DNA from: Thermocoleostomius sinensis A174
Lineage (GTDB): Bacteria; Cyanobacteriota; Cyanobacteriia; Elainellales; Elainellaceae
Assembly: GCF_026802175.1 (NCBI RefSeq)
Contig: NZ_CP113797.1
Span: 2,395,026-2,459,025 of the forward strand
Length of the DNA stretch: 64,000 nt
Reading direction: 5' to 3'
Shown: positions 44,573 through 54,603 of the stretch, piece after piece
Position numbering within the stretch: position 1 is the first letter of the stretch
Layout: the number at the start of each line of letters is the position of its first letter
Position numbers and translations under genes: made by a program
Notes under the pieces: model-generated
What the model was told of the DNA's origin: nothing
Seen by the model: the letters and a program-made list of their open reading frames with translations, nothing else
Databases searched by the model: none

Positions 44573-45523
44573 TTACTCTGCTAATAGTGGCGATCGATAC
44601 AACACCGACTCGGATACGATCGCCAATTGTTCATTCATCCAAATCAGTGAAGCTTGCTGTACAATGCCAGCCTTCAATGTGACAAGGGAGAAATTGCGAA
44701 TGTATCCAGTCTCAGTTGCTTTGATTCGAGGAACACTAGCGGCATTGAGATAAACCGTTCCCTCCATGTCATCTGTTGCCATCGTGCGTAGTCGTTCTTT
44801 TGTATGGCGCAACTGGTGGTGCATATGTCCAAAGGCAACCAGTGGAATCCTTTTCCCAATTTGACGAACCTGTGCGATCGCCGCCGCCAAATCCGGATCG
44901 CCATAATCACCACCGATGGGTTTCCAGTCCCTACCACAGGGAGCTTCGGCTGCCTCTCCCAAACCTTTGGGTCCACAATGTCCGATGAAGATTAAGGTAT
45001 CATGGCTTGCCTGTTCCGCAGCTGCCACAATCCGATCGGTTGATTCCTCAAAGCTGTTGACGCCGTAGCGAGACTGGTAGAAATCGCCATGTTTCCACTC
45101 AGACCCACCCCAACTGAACGGCCGCCCTCCAATAACTGACAAGTTCAGTGCTGGGAAATCTAGCTTGGCATAGCCTACGTGGGTCTCGCCTAATAGGTCA
45201 AGTTGTCGTTGAACCCAGTCCTCCTGCTGTCGGTCATAGGGGCATTTCTCCCGCCCCCACTCTGTCACAGAATACCAAGCGTCATGGTTACCCAAAATCA
45301 CTGCTTTAGGTAATGGCATCGCTGCAATCGATTGAACTACTGGAATGGATTCATTACCAAAATCGCCCACCAATAGCACCAGATCAATACCCAACTGTTT
45401 TAGACAAAGCTGATCCTCGTTATCCCAAAGATCGTGGACATCTCCAACAATCGCTACTTTAATCAGATCAGACTCCGGCTCAAGCTTCACCGACGACAAT
45501 AAATCCTCTTCGTAACTGCTCAT
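44573..45523 (-). CDS. TIGR04168-type metallophosphoesterase
   Basis: A 316-residue calcineurin-like phosphoesterase. Metal-binding motifs are KVAIVGDVHDLWD (D-x-H), LVLLVGDFGNES (GD), VILGNHDAWYSV (GNHD), LIFIGHCGPKGLG (GH) and LVAFGHMHHQLRH (GHxH), all present and in order. It has the phenotype of the cyanobacterial/plant TIGR04168 family, probably a phosphodiesterase with unknown substrate. An approximately 20-residue leader precedes the fold. It is a lone minus-strand gene with repeat sequence downstream. Confidence 0.92.
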   Translation of the reverse strand: MSSYEEDLLSSVKLEPESDLIKVAIVGDVHDLWDNEDQLCLKQLGIDLVLLVGDFGNESIPVVQSIAAMPLPKAVILGNHDAWYSVTEWGREKCPYDRQQEDWVQRQLDLLGETHVGYAKLDFPALNLSVIGGRPFSWGGSEWKHGDFYQSRYGVNSFEESTDRIVAAAEQASHDTLIFIGHCGPKGLGEAAEAPCGRDWKPIGGDYGDPDLAAAIAQVRQIGKRIPLVAFGHMHHQLRHTKERLRTMATDDMEGTVYLNAASVPRIKATETGYIRNFSLVTLKAGIVQQASLIWMNEQLAIVSESVLYRSPLLAE

Positions 45524-45663
45524 GCTGATTCTAACCGGCTCTAAACCGTATGCCTAATAGTTCGCTGAGCAAACCCAAAGCCCACACTTGGCCGACACCG
45601 TTAAGCATATTGTTAGGCATATCGATCGTGGCTGATATGCATTACTATTTTAAAAACCCTTAC

Positions 45664-46182
45664 TTATGGGTCTACCTTTTCAATGTAATTTCGAATGTCA
45701 TTAAGATCAATATAGCGATCGGTGGCATTGCGTAATTCACGGGCAATCATACCTTCTGTTGAAACCACCGTAATATGAGTATTTTTCGATCGCAGCAGTT
45801 CAATAGCCCGTTCAAAATCGCCATCTCCACTGAATAAGATGACCCGATCATACTGATTGACCGTGTTAAACATGTCTACAACAATTTCTATGTCCAAGTT
45901 CGCTTTCTGGGAGATCCGCCCAGAACTGTCATCATAGTATTCTTTCAGAATTTTGTGACGAACAGTATATCCCAAGCTGATCAGTGCATCTCTGAAGCCA
46001 CGCTGATCTTGTGGATCTTTCAAGCCAGTATACCAAAACGCATTCACAAGCGATACGGTTGGATCACTAGTGAAGTACTCTAACACCTTTCTTGGATCAA
46101 AGAACCAACCGTTTTTTTGTTGAGCGTAGAACATATTGTTCCCGTCTACGAAAATAGAAAGACGGTTCATAGACGACGACAT
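45664..46182 (-). CDS. LabA-like NYN domain protein
   Basis: A 172-residue PIN/NYN-fold protein, very similar to the cyanobacterial LabA/LalA proteins: LSIFVDGNNMFYAQQKNGWF carries the first acidic residue, QKANLDIEIVVDMF the middle aspartates, and ILFSGDGDFERAIELLRSK the final acidic cluster. NYN domains are predicted RNases. LabA in Synechococcus acts in negative feedback of kaiC expression, but paralogues have other roles. The frame is open to 46269; the ATG at 46182 has an aggt-like site upstream, and the ATG at 46170 (MNRLSIF) is the classical family start. Confidence 0.9.
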   Translation of the reverse strand: MSSSMNRLSIFVDGNNMFYAQQKNGWFFDPRKVLEYFTSDPTVSLVNAFWYTGLKDPQDQRGFRDALISLGYTVRHKILKEYYDDSSGRISQKANLDIEIVVDMFNTVNQYDRVILFSGDGDFERAIELLRSKNTHITVVSTEGMIARELRNATDRYIDLNDIRNYIEKVDP

Positions 46183-46886
46183 AGAAACTGACCTAGAGTT
46201 TTTGGCAGGAAAGTCGATTAGTCCACTCAAGTTTGACACCTTCCTCCTAACAAATATGAATAAGGACAAGAATTAAACGTCTAAATTTATAATCAAATTG
46301 AAGCCTATTACGCGCAGAACAAATAGCGGTGCTTATTAGATTTTATAAGAGCGCTATTGAACAGAGTTGTTATTAGATACTAAGATTCAAAGCTAACCAT
46401 AGCATTAATTGCAAGCTAGGCGATTCAGCCTTTTGGGAGAAAACTAAACACTTTGAGCTAGTAACTAACCCTGAAAAATTAGGGCGTAAAAACAATCTTA
46501 CCAATAGGATACAATCGTTTTTTAGGCGATGGCGGTGGTGACAACTGCTCAGGCTCAGCGCTACTGATTTAAGGCTAGATTTAAGGCTAGCTCAAAGATA
46601 TAGTAGTTTAGCCGATAGAACTAAAAAGGAGTGAATTGATAGATACCAACATGCTCCAAATTTCAGGGGTTAACTATCAGCTTCAGTATTCTATAGAAAA
46701 ATGTGAGCAATAAAATTCAACCAGGTAGCCACGTCAACTTAAAAGAACGAATCAGATAGTTATCCGCTCAATAACAACATAGGCATTGAGATGCTTGTCA
46801 CAACAAACTGACTTGAGATATTACGAAATTATAAACATTTGACTAGATATTCCATCTACCTTGTTGTAGATCCAGGTTGCTGAAGA
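46183..46886. other. AT-rich intergenic region
   Basis: About 0.7 kb between two minus-strand genes. No gene recognised. A short hairpin, atctac (46854-46859) with gtagat (46866-46871), lies just downstream of the sulfurtransferase stop; no T-run follows it. Confidence 0.45.
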
Positions 46887-47765
46887 TTAGGATTCCGATC
46901 GATAGGAGCACCAATCACTCCAGCTTCCAACATACAGTTGGCTATGAGAAATACCAGCCATTTCTAAAGACAGCACATTCACACAAGCTGTAACCCCAGA
47001 ACCGCAATAAACGATGCGTTCCTCATGCTGGGGAAGCGTTGCCCATCGCTGCTGCTGCTCCAAAACTGACCGCGCATAGCCTTGGGCATCGGTTACATCT
47101 TGCCAGGGATAATTGAGCGCACCGGGAATATGACCCGCGATCGGATCAATGGGTTCCCATTCTCCTCGATAGCGTTCGCCTTCTCGGGAATCGATTAAGA
47201 CAACCGAAGGCAGATCTTTACGCTGCCTGACGGTCTCAATATCCACGACTCGATCGAGTCGCAGCCGAGGCACAAAATGCCCCGATCGCCATGGAGGTAT
47301 TACAGTACTGAGTGCATAACCCGCTTGCTGCCAAGCTGACAGTCCTCCATCCAAAACAGCAACGTGGTCATGTCCCATATAGCGCAATAGCCACCATAAT
47401 CGAGATGCAAAAGCAAAGCGAGAGTCGTCATACACCACGACCCAACTAGGCTCTTGTCCATTACCTGAATAAATACCAAAGCAGCTTAATTTTTTTGCTA
47501 GTTCGTTCGGATCGGGTAGAGGATGGCGTCCACCGTGCTGGTGTACTGGCCCTGATAAATCCTGATTTAAATCCAGGAAATAAGCACCGGGAATATGACC
47601 TGTCTCATATTGCTGGCGTCCTTGTTGAGGAGCAGCTAAATTAAAGCGACAGTCAATTACAACCAGCCGAGGATCACTGAGGTTGTTGTGCAGCCACGCC
47701 ACAGGAACGATGTAACATTCACCTCTAGCCATAGCGCTGCTGAACAGCGTTCCATCTAACTCCAT
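46887..47765 (-). CDS. two-domain sulfurtransferase (rhodanese / 3-mercaptopyruvate type)
   Basis: A 292-residue protein with two rhodanese domains. The inactive N-terminal domain has LVVIDCRFNL and HIPGAYFLDLNQDLSG. The C-terminal domain has VVLIDSREGERYRGEWEPID, AGHIPGALNYPWQDV and the catalytic cysteine in VYCGSGVTACVNVLSLEMAG (active loop CGSGVTA). A CGSGVTA loop is typical of mercaptopyruvate sulfurtransferase-like enzymes rather than CRKGVT thiosulfate rhodaneses. It transfers sulfane sulfur to thiol or cyanide acceptors in the cytoplasm. The start ATG precedes a leader of about 15 residues. Confidence 0.92.
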   Translation of the reverse strand: MELDGTLFSSAMARGECYIVPVAWLHNNLSDPRLVVIDCRFNLAAPQQGRQQYETGHIPGAYFLDLNQDLSGPVHQHGGRHPLPDPNELAKKLSCFGIYSGNGQEPSWVVVYDDSRFAFASRLWWLLRYMGHDHVAVLDGGLSAWQQAGYALSTVIPPWRSGHFVPRLRLDRVVDIETVRQRKDLPSVVLIDSREGERYRGEWEPIDPIAGHIPGALNYPWQDVTDAQGYARSVLEQQQRWATLPQHEERIVYCGSGVTACVNVLSLEMAGISHSQLYVGSWSDWCSYRSES

Positions 47766-48433
47766 GTTGACCTAACCATCCCCTAGGGCGTAACTCATAC
47801 CCTTAGGCTAAAGCGCTAGCGTTTAGAGAATTTATTTATACGCTTCCATCCATATTCTACGCATTTATTCGCGATAAGGCTATGGGTTGGACAAGATTGA
47901 GATATGAGATTAGTGTGCAAGAATAGTACTATTCTTGGCAGTCTGGCGATCGAAGCAACGCTAACCGTCGTTACTGCCGATCAATGGCCGTGCCTACTCC
48001 GCTGCCCGCTCACCCGCATCAAAGTACTCTATCCACCGAGACTTTATCTATCAAGAAGGATAAAAACTCGGCTAGGCGGCTCATTCTCTTCACTCACTGC
48101 AAGATTATCGTAAAGTAGTTTCTTCTAGACAATAATCTCCGTGAAATACCGGATCTCTGCCAGGATTCAATTCTCCATACTGATGACGTAACCCTTCCGT
48201 TCAGTATCAATCCCCCGACGTTGGGGAATTTAGGGAGCGGTTCGGGTTGAAATTGGCACTGTTAAACCATCGTCTTAGAATCATTTAGGATCATTATTAT
48301 TTGTTATTACTCGTTCGTTTCTCCACACTGCTTTGTGGAGTTCAGGAACTGTTGGATGGCTGTATGACTAGGAGATCTATCATCACTCTACTCTGAAGTA
48401 GGTACGTTTGCGGACTCAAGCGAGCATTTTCCT
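47766..48433. other. divergent intergenic region
   Basis: 668 bp between the sulfurtransferase (minus) and the HD-GYP regulator (plus). Includes an aaagcgctagcgttt palindrome (about 47811-47825) and a small hairpin tcccc-gggga (48211-48227). A 69-codon frame at 47904 has no family support. Confidence 0.4.
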
Positions 48434-49411
48434 GTGAACTGTTTCGATTCCGAAAGACCCAAAATTTTGGTGGTGGATGATCATCCTTCTAGTCGGATGA
48501 CAGCCGTGGCGCTTTTATCAGTGGAAGGATATGAAGTGCTGGAAGCAGATAGCGGTCAGGTGGCTTTAGAGCGTGTGAGTGAAATGGCTCCTGATTTAAT
48601 TCTGCTAGATGTGATGATGCCGGGCATGGATGGCTACGAAGTTTGTCGGCGTTTAAAGCAAGAAGAGTTGACTCGGTTAATTCCTATTGTGTTTGTCACG
48701 GCCCTCAACGATCGTCGGGCCCGTCTATATGGAATTGAGGTGGGTGGGGATGATTTTCTCTCGAAACCATTTGATCAATTAGAGTTATCAGCGCGAGTCC
48801 GATCGCTGATTCGGCAAAAGCGGCTGAATGAAGACTTAGACCATGCCAGTAAGGTATTATTTTCTATTGCTCGTACGGTTGAACGTCGCGATCCGAATAC
48901 AGGGGATCACTGTGAACGGTTGGTGGTGTTAGGCAAGGCTTTTGGCGAATACATGAAACTGTCGCGGCTGGAAGTGCGCGATCTGATTTGGGGTGGCTAT
49001 TTGCATGACATTGGTAAGGTGGGAATTCCTGATGCCGTGTTATTAAAAACAGGTAAGTTGTCGCCCGACGAGTGGCAAATTATGCAACAACATGTATTGA
49101 TTGGTGAACAGATCTGTCAACCCCTGCGCACGATGCGAGGCGTGATTCCCATCATTCGACACCATCACGAACGCTGGGATGGCACTGGCTATCCTGATGG
49201 CTTAGTGGGCAATGAAATTCCGCTGCTCGCGCAAATTTTTCAATTAGTTGATATTTATGATGCTCTGACGCACGAACGTCCCTATAAACGCGCCTATAGC
49301 CCCAAAGAATCTCTCGATCTAATGGTTCAAGAGACTGAAAAGGGCTGGCGCAATCCAAACTTGATGGAAAAATTTGCGGAGTTTATTGCAACCCAACAGG
49401 TAGCAGCTTAG
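48434..49411 (+). CDS. response regulator with HD-GYP phosphodiesterase domain
   Basis: A 325-residue two-domain protein from a GTG start. The receiver domain has D15-D16, phosphoacceptor D59 (LILLDVMMPGMDG) and K111 (FLSKPFD). The HD-GYP domain has HDIGKVGIPD (H191/D192), HHHERWDGTGYPDGL and VDIYDALTHERPYKRAY. HD-GYP proteins hydrolyse cyclic di-GMP (some cGAMP) under control of a sensor kinase, and all metal-binding positions look intact. The cognate kinase is not adjacent. glmU follows 106 bp downstream on the same strand. Confidence 0.95.
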   Translation: MNCFDSERPKILVVDDHPSSRMTAVALLSVEGYEVLEADSGQVALERVSEMAPDLILLDVMMPGMDGYEVCRRLKQEELTRLIPIVFVTALNDRRARLYGIEVGGDDFLSKPFDQLELSARVRSLIRQKRLNEDLDHASKVLFSIARTVERRDPNTGDHCERLVVLGKAFGEYMKLSRLEVRDLIWGGYLHDIGKVGIPDAVLLKTGKLSPDEWQIMQQHVLIGEQICQPLRTMRGVIPIIRHHHERWDGTGYPDGLVGNEIPLLAQIFQLVDIYDALTHERPYKRAYSPKESLDLMVQETEKGWRNPNLMEKFAEFIATQQVAA

Positions 49412-49517
49412 GCCAAGTAATGAAGGGCTTGAACAAAAGTTCGGAAGAAAACGATCGGAAAGGGGACATAAGCGCGATATACTGCGTGGGTGAAAAAGTG
49501 CAGGCTAGAGTAAAGTC

Positions 49518-50963
49518 ATGGTAGCGGTAGCAATTTTGGCAGCAGGACGAGGAACGCGCATGAAGTCTCGGTTGCCCAAGGTGTTGCATCCCTTAGGCGG
49601 GCGATCGCTACTGGAACGAGTGTTGGGATGTACAACAGGAATTCAACCCACTCGACGGCTGGTGATTGTGGGATATGCAGGCGAGACTGTGAAACAAGCG
49701 ATGACCCACATTCCCGGTCTAGAATTTGTGGATCAGCCGGAACAGCTTGGAACCGGTCATGCCGTACAGCAGTTATTGCCACATTTACAGGATTTCTCTG
49801 ACGATCTCTTGGTTCTCAACGGCGATGTTCCCCTGTTGCGCCCCGAAACTTTAACAGCACTGTTAGAAACCCATCAAGCGAATCAAAATGCAGCCACTAT
49901 CCTCACAGCCCAACTGCCCGATGCCAAGGGTTATGGTCGGGTGTTTTGTGACGGGCAAAATGTGGTGACGCAAATCATTGAAGATCGAGATTGCACACCG
50001 GCACAACGACAGAATCGTCGGGTCAATGCTGGCATTTATTGCTTCCGCTGGGCAGCTTTGGCTGAAGTGTTGCCGAAATTGCAAGCTGATAACGATCAAA
50101 AAGAGTACTACCTCACTGATGCTGTCAACTTTTTAGATCCAGTGATGGCTGTTGATGTGCAAGATTATCAAGAAATTTTAGGCATTAACGATCGCAAACA
50201 ACTAGCTACCGCTTACGACATTTTACAAACGCGGCTTAAAGATGACTATATGGCTGCTGGGGTGACGCTAATTGATCCCGATACAATTACCATCGACGAT
50301 ACCGTTCAATTAGAGTCAGATGTGATTATTGAGCCACAAACCCATCTACGTGGCCAAACCATCGTGCGATCGGGCAGTCGCATTGGCCCAGGCAGCCTCA
50401 TTGAAAACAGCGAAATTGGCGAAAATACCACCGTGCTCTATTCCGTCATCAGCGATAGTGTAGTACAAGCGGGTTCCCGCATTGGTCCCTATGCGCATTT
50501 ACGGGGACAGGTGCAAGTCGGTGAGGGCTGCCGCATTGGCAATTTTGTAGAACTCAAGAATTCAACATTGGGCGCACACACAAATGCAGCGCATCTTTCG
50601 TATATTGGAGATGCAACCTTGGGCAACCGCGTCAATATTGGTGCTGGAACGATTACAGCTAATTATGATGGTGTGCGCAAGCATCGAACTGAGATTGGCG
50701 ATCGGTGTAAGACTGGCTCAAATAGTGTACTAGTTGCCCCCATTACTCTGGGAGCCGATGTCACCGTTGCGGCCGGTTCAACGGTTGTCGATGATGTTCC
50801 TGCTGATTGTTTAGTGGTTGCTCGGGCCCGGCAAGTGGTAAAACCTGGTTGGCGAATGAAATCTCAAGCGAGTTCAACTTCTAGTTCCGCCTCTAGTTCA
50901 ATCCAGCCTAGTTCCGCTGTGTCTCCAGCCAATCCATCAGTCGATCTACCACCTGACACTTGA
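49518..50963 (+). CDS. glmU: bifunctional UDP-GlcNAc pyrophosphorylase / GlcN-1-P acetyltransferase
   Basis: A 481-residue enzyme making UDP-GlcNAc for peptidoglycan and lipopolysaccharide. The uridyltransferase domain has [20 protein letters not shown] and [15 protein letters not shown], and LNGDVPLL. After about residue 250 a left-handed beta helix carries the acetyltransferase: [59 protein letters not shown] and [16 protein letters not shown]. The final 30 residues are an unusual Ser/Pro-rich tail ([20 protein letters not shown]), probably disordered. It is directly downstream of the HD-GYP regulator. Confidence 0.96.
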   Translation: MVAVAILAAGRGTRMKSRLPKVLHPLGGRSLLERVLGCTTGIQPTRRLVIVGYAGETVKQAMTHIPGLEFVDQPEQLGTGHAVQQLLPHLQDFSDDLLVLNGDVPLLRPETLTALLETHQANQNAATILTAQLPDAKGYGRVFCDGQNVVTQIIEDRDCTPAQRQNRRVNAGIYCFRWAALAEVLPKLQADNDQKEYYLTDAVNFLDPVMAVDVQDYQEILGINDRKQLATAYDILQTRLKDDYMAAGVTLIDPDTITIDDTVQLESDVIIEPQTHLRGQTIVRSGSRIGPGSLIENSEIGENTTVLYSVISDSVVQAGSRIGPYAHLRGQVQVGEGCRIGNFVELKNSTLGAHTNAAHLSYIGDATLGNRVNIGAGTITANYDGVRKHRTEIGDRCKTGSNSVLVAPITLGADVTVAAGSTVVDDVPADCLVVARARQVVKPGWRMKSQASSTSSSASSSIQPSSAVSPANPSVDLPPDT

Positions 50964-51358
50964 AAACCAATCCCCCTTCGCGTGTTCTTTACAAGTGCAG
51001 CCTCATTCACGTCAGCCTCTTGCTCCCGATTTCCTCATCCGATCGGGTCGTTTTTGCAACATTTGGTGTAGGTTCTTTCGTCATCACCAATAGATTAGAA
51101 CAGGCTTACCATAGAAGTAGGCAGCCACCCAATGTCATTCCCTGGGTATGCTCGGCCGTAGACCGCCACTGTTACCCGTTTACTCGTCACCATTGCGCAC
51201 TCAACGCGTTGACCGTCATGCATTGCACTCAGCTTGTTGAACAAGAACGGAACAGCAACCTGTCCTGACGGGAACTTGTTTTGCAGGGTGTTAATCTACC
51301 GATCGCTGGCTTCAATCCACTCATTGACCCATACCGGATAGATCGTGGGATTTTCCTA
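50964..51358. other. intergenic region after glmU
   Basis: 395 bp. A 102-codon frame from a TTG overlapping the glmU stop is not family-like and is not called. No terminator or repeat was recognised. Confidence 0.4.
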
Positions 51359-51778
51359 GTGCTACCCTTTGAATTCGTCGTCATTGGCAAACCAGTTTCT
51401 CACCAAACTAAAGATCGTAAACGAGTGCAAGCCTGGAAAGAGATAGTACGCCAGGCTGCACAAGCTTGCTGGGCCGGCCGCCCCCCTCTAGGAGAACCTT
51501 TGAGAGTTGTGATTACCCACTATTACGAGGTGCCATCGGGGGAAGAATCAGGAGTTCCTGATAGTGATAATATAGTAAAACCAGTCCGGGATGCGCTCAA
51601 TGGTGTCATTTATGTAGATGACTACCAGATCACAGACTTTGTTAGCCGCAGACGCAATCTTAACGATTCCTTCAGAGTGAGGGGAATGTCTACCGTTTTA
51701 GCAGAGGGATTCTGCAAGGGCGAAGAATTTTTGCATATTAAAATAGAGGCTGCCCCCGATCCGTCGGACTTAAGTTGA
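51359..51778 (+). CDS. RusA family Holliday-junction endodeoxyribonuclease
   Basis: A 139-residue protein from a GTG at 51359 (VLPFEFVVIGKPVSHQTKDR). The frame is open from 51281, but that extension is not family-like. RusA features are the N-terminal VVIGKPVSHQTKDRKRVQAW and the metal-binding cluster VPDSDNIVKPVRDALNGVIY-VDDYQI, with three or four acidic residues and the conserved Lys. RusA cleaves four-way junctions; it is often a prophage function, but here no phage genes are near and cyanobacteria carry chromosomal relatives. The next gene, nuclease-like, begins 21 bp downstream, so they probably form an operon. Confidence 0.88.
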   Translation: MLPFEFVVIGKPVSHQTKDRKRVQAWKEIVRQAAQACWAGRPPLGEPLRVVITHYYEVPSGEESGVPDSDNIVKPVRDALNGVIYVDDYQITDFVSRRRNLNDSFRVRGMSTVLAEGFCKGEEFLHIKIEAAPDPSDLS

Positions 51779-51799
51779 GAACCTAGGTGAGAGCATAGA

Positions 51800-52132
51800 G
51801 TGGCTGTTATGACCCGCCGTGAGAGTCAGAATCCATTAGAATATCAACGACTGCTGCGTCTTGCCAGGGAATATCGGAGGAAGGGATACCAAGTCACTCT
51901 TCATCCGTCACCAGAGCAGCTTCCCCCGTCGTTGGCCCATTGTTCGCTTGATTTGTTAGCCGTCAGCGACAGTAAAGTAATTGCGGCTGAAGTACGAACT
52001 CGCGAAAACTTAACGCTGAACGGCTCAGAAGATCTGCGTCGAATTAGCGAATCTGTGCAAAAGTTACCAGGGTGGGAGTTTGAATTGATTGTCACCAACG
52101 CTCGCCATAAAAAGGCTGACTCCTTGGATTAG
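51800..52132 (+). CDS. putative restriction-endonuclease-fold protein (110 aa)
   Basis: A 110-residue protein. YQRLLRLAREYRRKGYQVTL and HCSLDLLAVSDSKVIAAEVR are followed by SEDLRRISESVQKLPGWEFE and LIVTN. The Asp-x-beta-strand-Glu-x-Val-Arg pattern resembles the core of a PD-(D/E)xK nuclease fold with the lysine replaced by arginine, as in small REase_AHJR-like domains. Catalysis is not assured. It is 21 bp after RusA. A GTG at 51800 is preceded by aggtgag; the ATG at 51809 is an alternative start. A role with RusA in recombination or repair is inference. Confidence 0.65.
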   Translation: MAVMTRRESQNPLEYQRLLRLAREYRRKGYQVTLHPSPEQLPPSLAHCSLDLLAVSDSKVIAAEVRTRENLTLNGSEDLRRISESVQKLPGWEFELIVTNARHKKADSLD

Positions 52133-52193
52133 TGCGTATTAGATTAGTGCGTAACCGCTCAGTTCAAGACTGATCAAAACTCAATAGCTTTAG

Positions 52194-52239
52194 GCGTTGT
52201 GTGAATGGAAACCCTCTAGCCGTTTCCATCATGCAACGC
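52194..52239. terminator. hairpin between convergent genes
   Basis: Outer gcgttg (52194-52199) with caacgc (52234-52239); inner atggaaac (52205-52212) with gtttccat (52222-52229). It lies between the RusA operon end (52132) and the ftsI stop (52319). No long T-run on either strand, so a bidirectional transcript-end structure is suggested. Confidence 0.5.
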
Positions 52240-52318
52240 TAATTCTTTACTGTGTCTTTGCAAGCGTGTAAACTTTGCGAGATTTACAGAATCTTTACGA
52301 GAAACCACTCCCCACTCC

Positions 52319-54514
52319 CTAGTCCCTAATTGCCTCATCTACATACCCATCACCCATATCTTCCTCAACATAATTTCCTGGGACATTCTGTCGATCGTCT
52401 GACCATTCCTCAGTCCATTCCTCAGATGCATCTTCTGAATTATCCACCTTGCTGGAGGGAATGCGATCGATGTTAATCAAGGATTCAATCACCGTTCGCA
52501 CGATCGGCGCTGCTACGGTTGATCCATACGCATCTTCGCCTTGCGGTTCATCCACTACCGCTAAAATGGCATATTGGGGATCATCAACGGGGAAAAGACT
52601 GATAAAGCTGGTGATTCTAGCACTAGTGTAGCCTCCATCAATCCCAGCTTTTTGGGCTGTTCCTGTTTTGCCAGCGACGCGATAGCCCGGAATTGCTGCG
52701 AGTTGCCCAGTTCCTTCTAGTACTGCATCTTCCATCATTAACAGAACAGTTTTCGCAACTTCAGGCGAAAAGATTGGCCGAGGTTGTGGCCGCTCTAATT
52801 GCCAACTAATTTCACCATCTGTTTTGATTAACCCTTGGACAACATGCGGGGTCACCATTTTGCCGCCATTTGCCAACATGCTGTGTAATTGCAGCAGCTT
52901 AATCGGCGTCAATGAGAATCCTTGTCCAAAAGCAGTCGTAGCAGGTTCGATCGAAGCACTGGTGAACTGCTGATAGCTTTTGAGTTGTCCCCCTGCTTCA
53001 GACGGCAAATCAATTCCAGTTGGTTGCTCTAACAATAGTCGTTCCAGCCAGCCATAGTAGACCCCTGGTTCCAGCATTTGCATCATCCGCACCATACCAA
53101 CGTTGCTGGAATATTGCACAATTTCACTGACCGACAATTGACCGCGTCCGCCATTTTCCTCAAAGTCGGAGTTTTGAATTGGCCAGCCGCCCACTTCGAT
53201 CGCCCCTTCGTCATAAAACGTGTCATCGGGACGAACCGCACCCGATTGCAGTGCAATAGCGACATTGATGGGCTTAAACGTAGAACCAGGTTCATAGAGA
53301 TCGCTCAATACCCAGTTGCGCAGTTGCTCTAAATTGGCTTCATAGTACTTATTAGGATCGTAGGACGGTTCTGACACCATGGCCAGAATGGCTCCGTTAT
53401 GCACATTCATCGCCAGCACCGCTCCCCGTTTGGCGCTGTATTTTGCTAGCTGTTGTTTCAGAGCTAACCGAGCAGAACGCTGGAGACGACTATCAACCGT
53501 AAGCTGTAGCTGAAGATCATCTTGTTGTTGCTCTAGGAAGTTGCGCGGCAATTCGATCGGAATAATTGATCCGTCGCCCGATCGGGTCAGAGCCATGCCT
53601 TCAATAGAGTGCCGCAACTGCTCTTCAAAGCTATATTCAACACCTGATTGTCCGTGACGATCGACATTGACGTAGCCCACCACATCGGCAAACAGATCTT
53701 GCTGTGGATATAACCGTTGCTGTTCTGGCACCAATTCCAGCCCGTCTAGTTGCAGATTAGTAATTTGACGACTGATATCTTCGGGCAATCCATCCTGAAG
53801 GCGAATACCGCTTTCACCTTGTTCTAGTTTCTCCATCAATTCTTCTGGTCGATGATTGAGAATGGGTGTCAGGATGCTGGCAATTTCATAGACTGGTTTT
53901 TGAAACAAGATTGGATGGGCATACAGTGTATAGACTGGTTGATCCATTGCCAAAACGGTTCCCGTGCGATCGACAATCGGCCGGCGAGGAACCAGCGGAT
54001 TTAGGTAAATCATCTGCTGGGCTTTGGCTAGCTCTTTCAACGTACTAGCTTGTAAGACCTGAATTCGGAACAAATTCAGCAACAGCAGCAGCATGGCCAC
54101 CAGCAATATACTCCATACCAGAATCATCCGAAACCGAAGCTGGGATGCCCGTGGAGCCTTAGCCCGTGGGCGCTGCGATCGATTAGGTAGCTGCACTAGC
54201 GGGTGTTGCGTCCGGGGCAACTGTCCCAGCCGATGTTGTTGGCTATCAACGAAAAGCCGTTTGGCTACTTGCTGTAATCGAGATGGGGGAGTAGAAGCTA
54301 ATTGCGAACTCCTACTGGGTCGGCGGCTTAGAGAGGGTTGACTTTCTTTTAGGGGTGAACGCAGTTTAGAGGGGGATGGGTGGACAGACGATCGCTCCGT
54401 GGCCGATCGCCGAGCAGACGAATGAGATGAGCGTCCCCTAGATAACTGAGATCGCGTGTTTCGGCTTGTCCATTGCTGTCGCAGAGATTGAAGAAACGAG
54501 AAGGAAATAGCCAT
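52319..54514 (-). CDS. ftsI: septal peptidoglycan transpeptidase FtsI (PBP3/class B PBP)
   Basis: A 731-residue class B penicillin-binding protein. The first 125 residues are basic and Ser/Arg-rich and cytoplasmic, longer than usual. One membrane helix follows (about 130-150, MILVWSILLVAMLLLLLN). The pedestal domain has GTVLAMDQPVYTLYAHP and VVGYVNVD. The transpeptidase domain has the active serine in EPGSTFKPI (SxxK), YSSNVGM (SxN) and VAGKTGTAQKAG (KTG). It crosslinks septal peptidoglycan with FtsW. The upstream gene encodes an FtsL-like protein 89 bp away, with a 13-bp tandem repeat in the gap. Confidence 0.95.
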   Translation of the reverse strand: MAISFSFLQSLRQQWTSRNTRSQLSRGRSSHSSARRSATERSSVHPSPSKLRSPLKESQPSLSRRPSRSSQLASTPPSRLQQVAKRLFVDSQQHRLGQLPRTQHPLVQLPNRSQRPRAKAPRASQLRFRMILVWSILLVAMLLLLLNLFRIQVLQASTLKELAKAQQMIYLNPLVPRRPIVDRTGTVLAMDQPVYTLYAHPILFQKPVYEIASILTPILNHRPEELMEKLEQGESGIRLQDGLPEDISRQITNLQLDGLELVPEQQRLYPQQDLFADVVGYVNVDRHGQSGVEYSFEEQLRHSIEGMALTRSGDGSIIPIELPRNFLEQQQDDLQLQLTVDSRLQRSARLALKQQLAKYSAKRGAVLAMNVHNGAILAMVSEPSYDPNKYYEANLEQLRNWVLSDLYEPGSTFKPINVAIALQSGAVRPDDTFYDEGAIEVGGWPIQNSDFEENGGRGQLSVSEIVQYSSNVGMVRMMQMLEPGVYYGWLERLLLEQPTGIDLPSEAGGQLKSYQQFTSASIEPATTAFGQGFSLTPIKLLQLHSMLANGGKMVTPHVVQGLIKTDGEISWQLERPQPRPIFSPEVAKTVLLMMEDAVLEGTGQLAAIPGYRVAGKTGTAQKAGIDGGYTSARITSFISLFPVDDPQYAILAVVDEPQGEDAYGSTVAAPIVRTVIESLINIDRIPSSKVDNSEDASEEWTEEWSDDRQNVPGNYVEEDMGDGYVDEAIRD

Positions 54515-54563
54515 GAACCAGCCTCAAACAAAAATCACAGTGGAGGGACATATGGAAGCATAG

Positions 54564-54602
54564 ATCAGTTACACGAATCGGTCACACGAATCAGTTACAC
54601 AA
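54564..54602. repeat. three tandem 13-bp repeats between ftsL-like gene and ftsI
   Basis: Units atcagttacacga (54564-54576), atcggtcacacga (54577-54589) and atcagttacacaa (54590-54602), with two to three differences. They end one base before the ftsL-like stop and lie in the ftsI leader. Confidence 0.8.
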
Positions 54603-54603
54603 A

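Noticed and set aside
47904-48113. 69-codon frame
   Set aside because: No recognisable motif in a divergent promoter region.
50960-51268. 102-codon frame overlapping the glmU stop
   Set aside because: TTG start, atypical composition, no family resemblance; length alone is not evidence.
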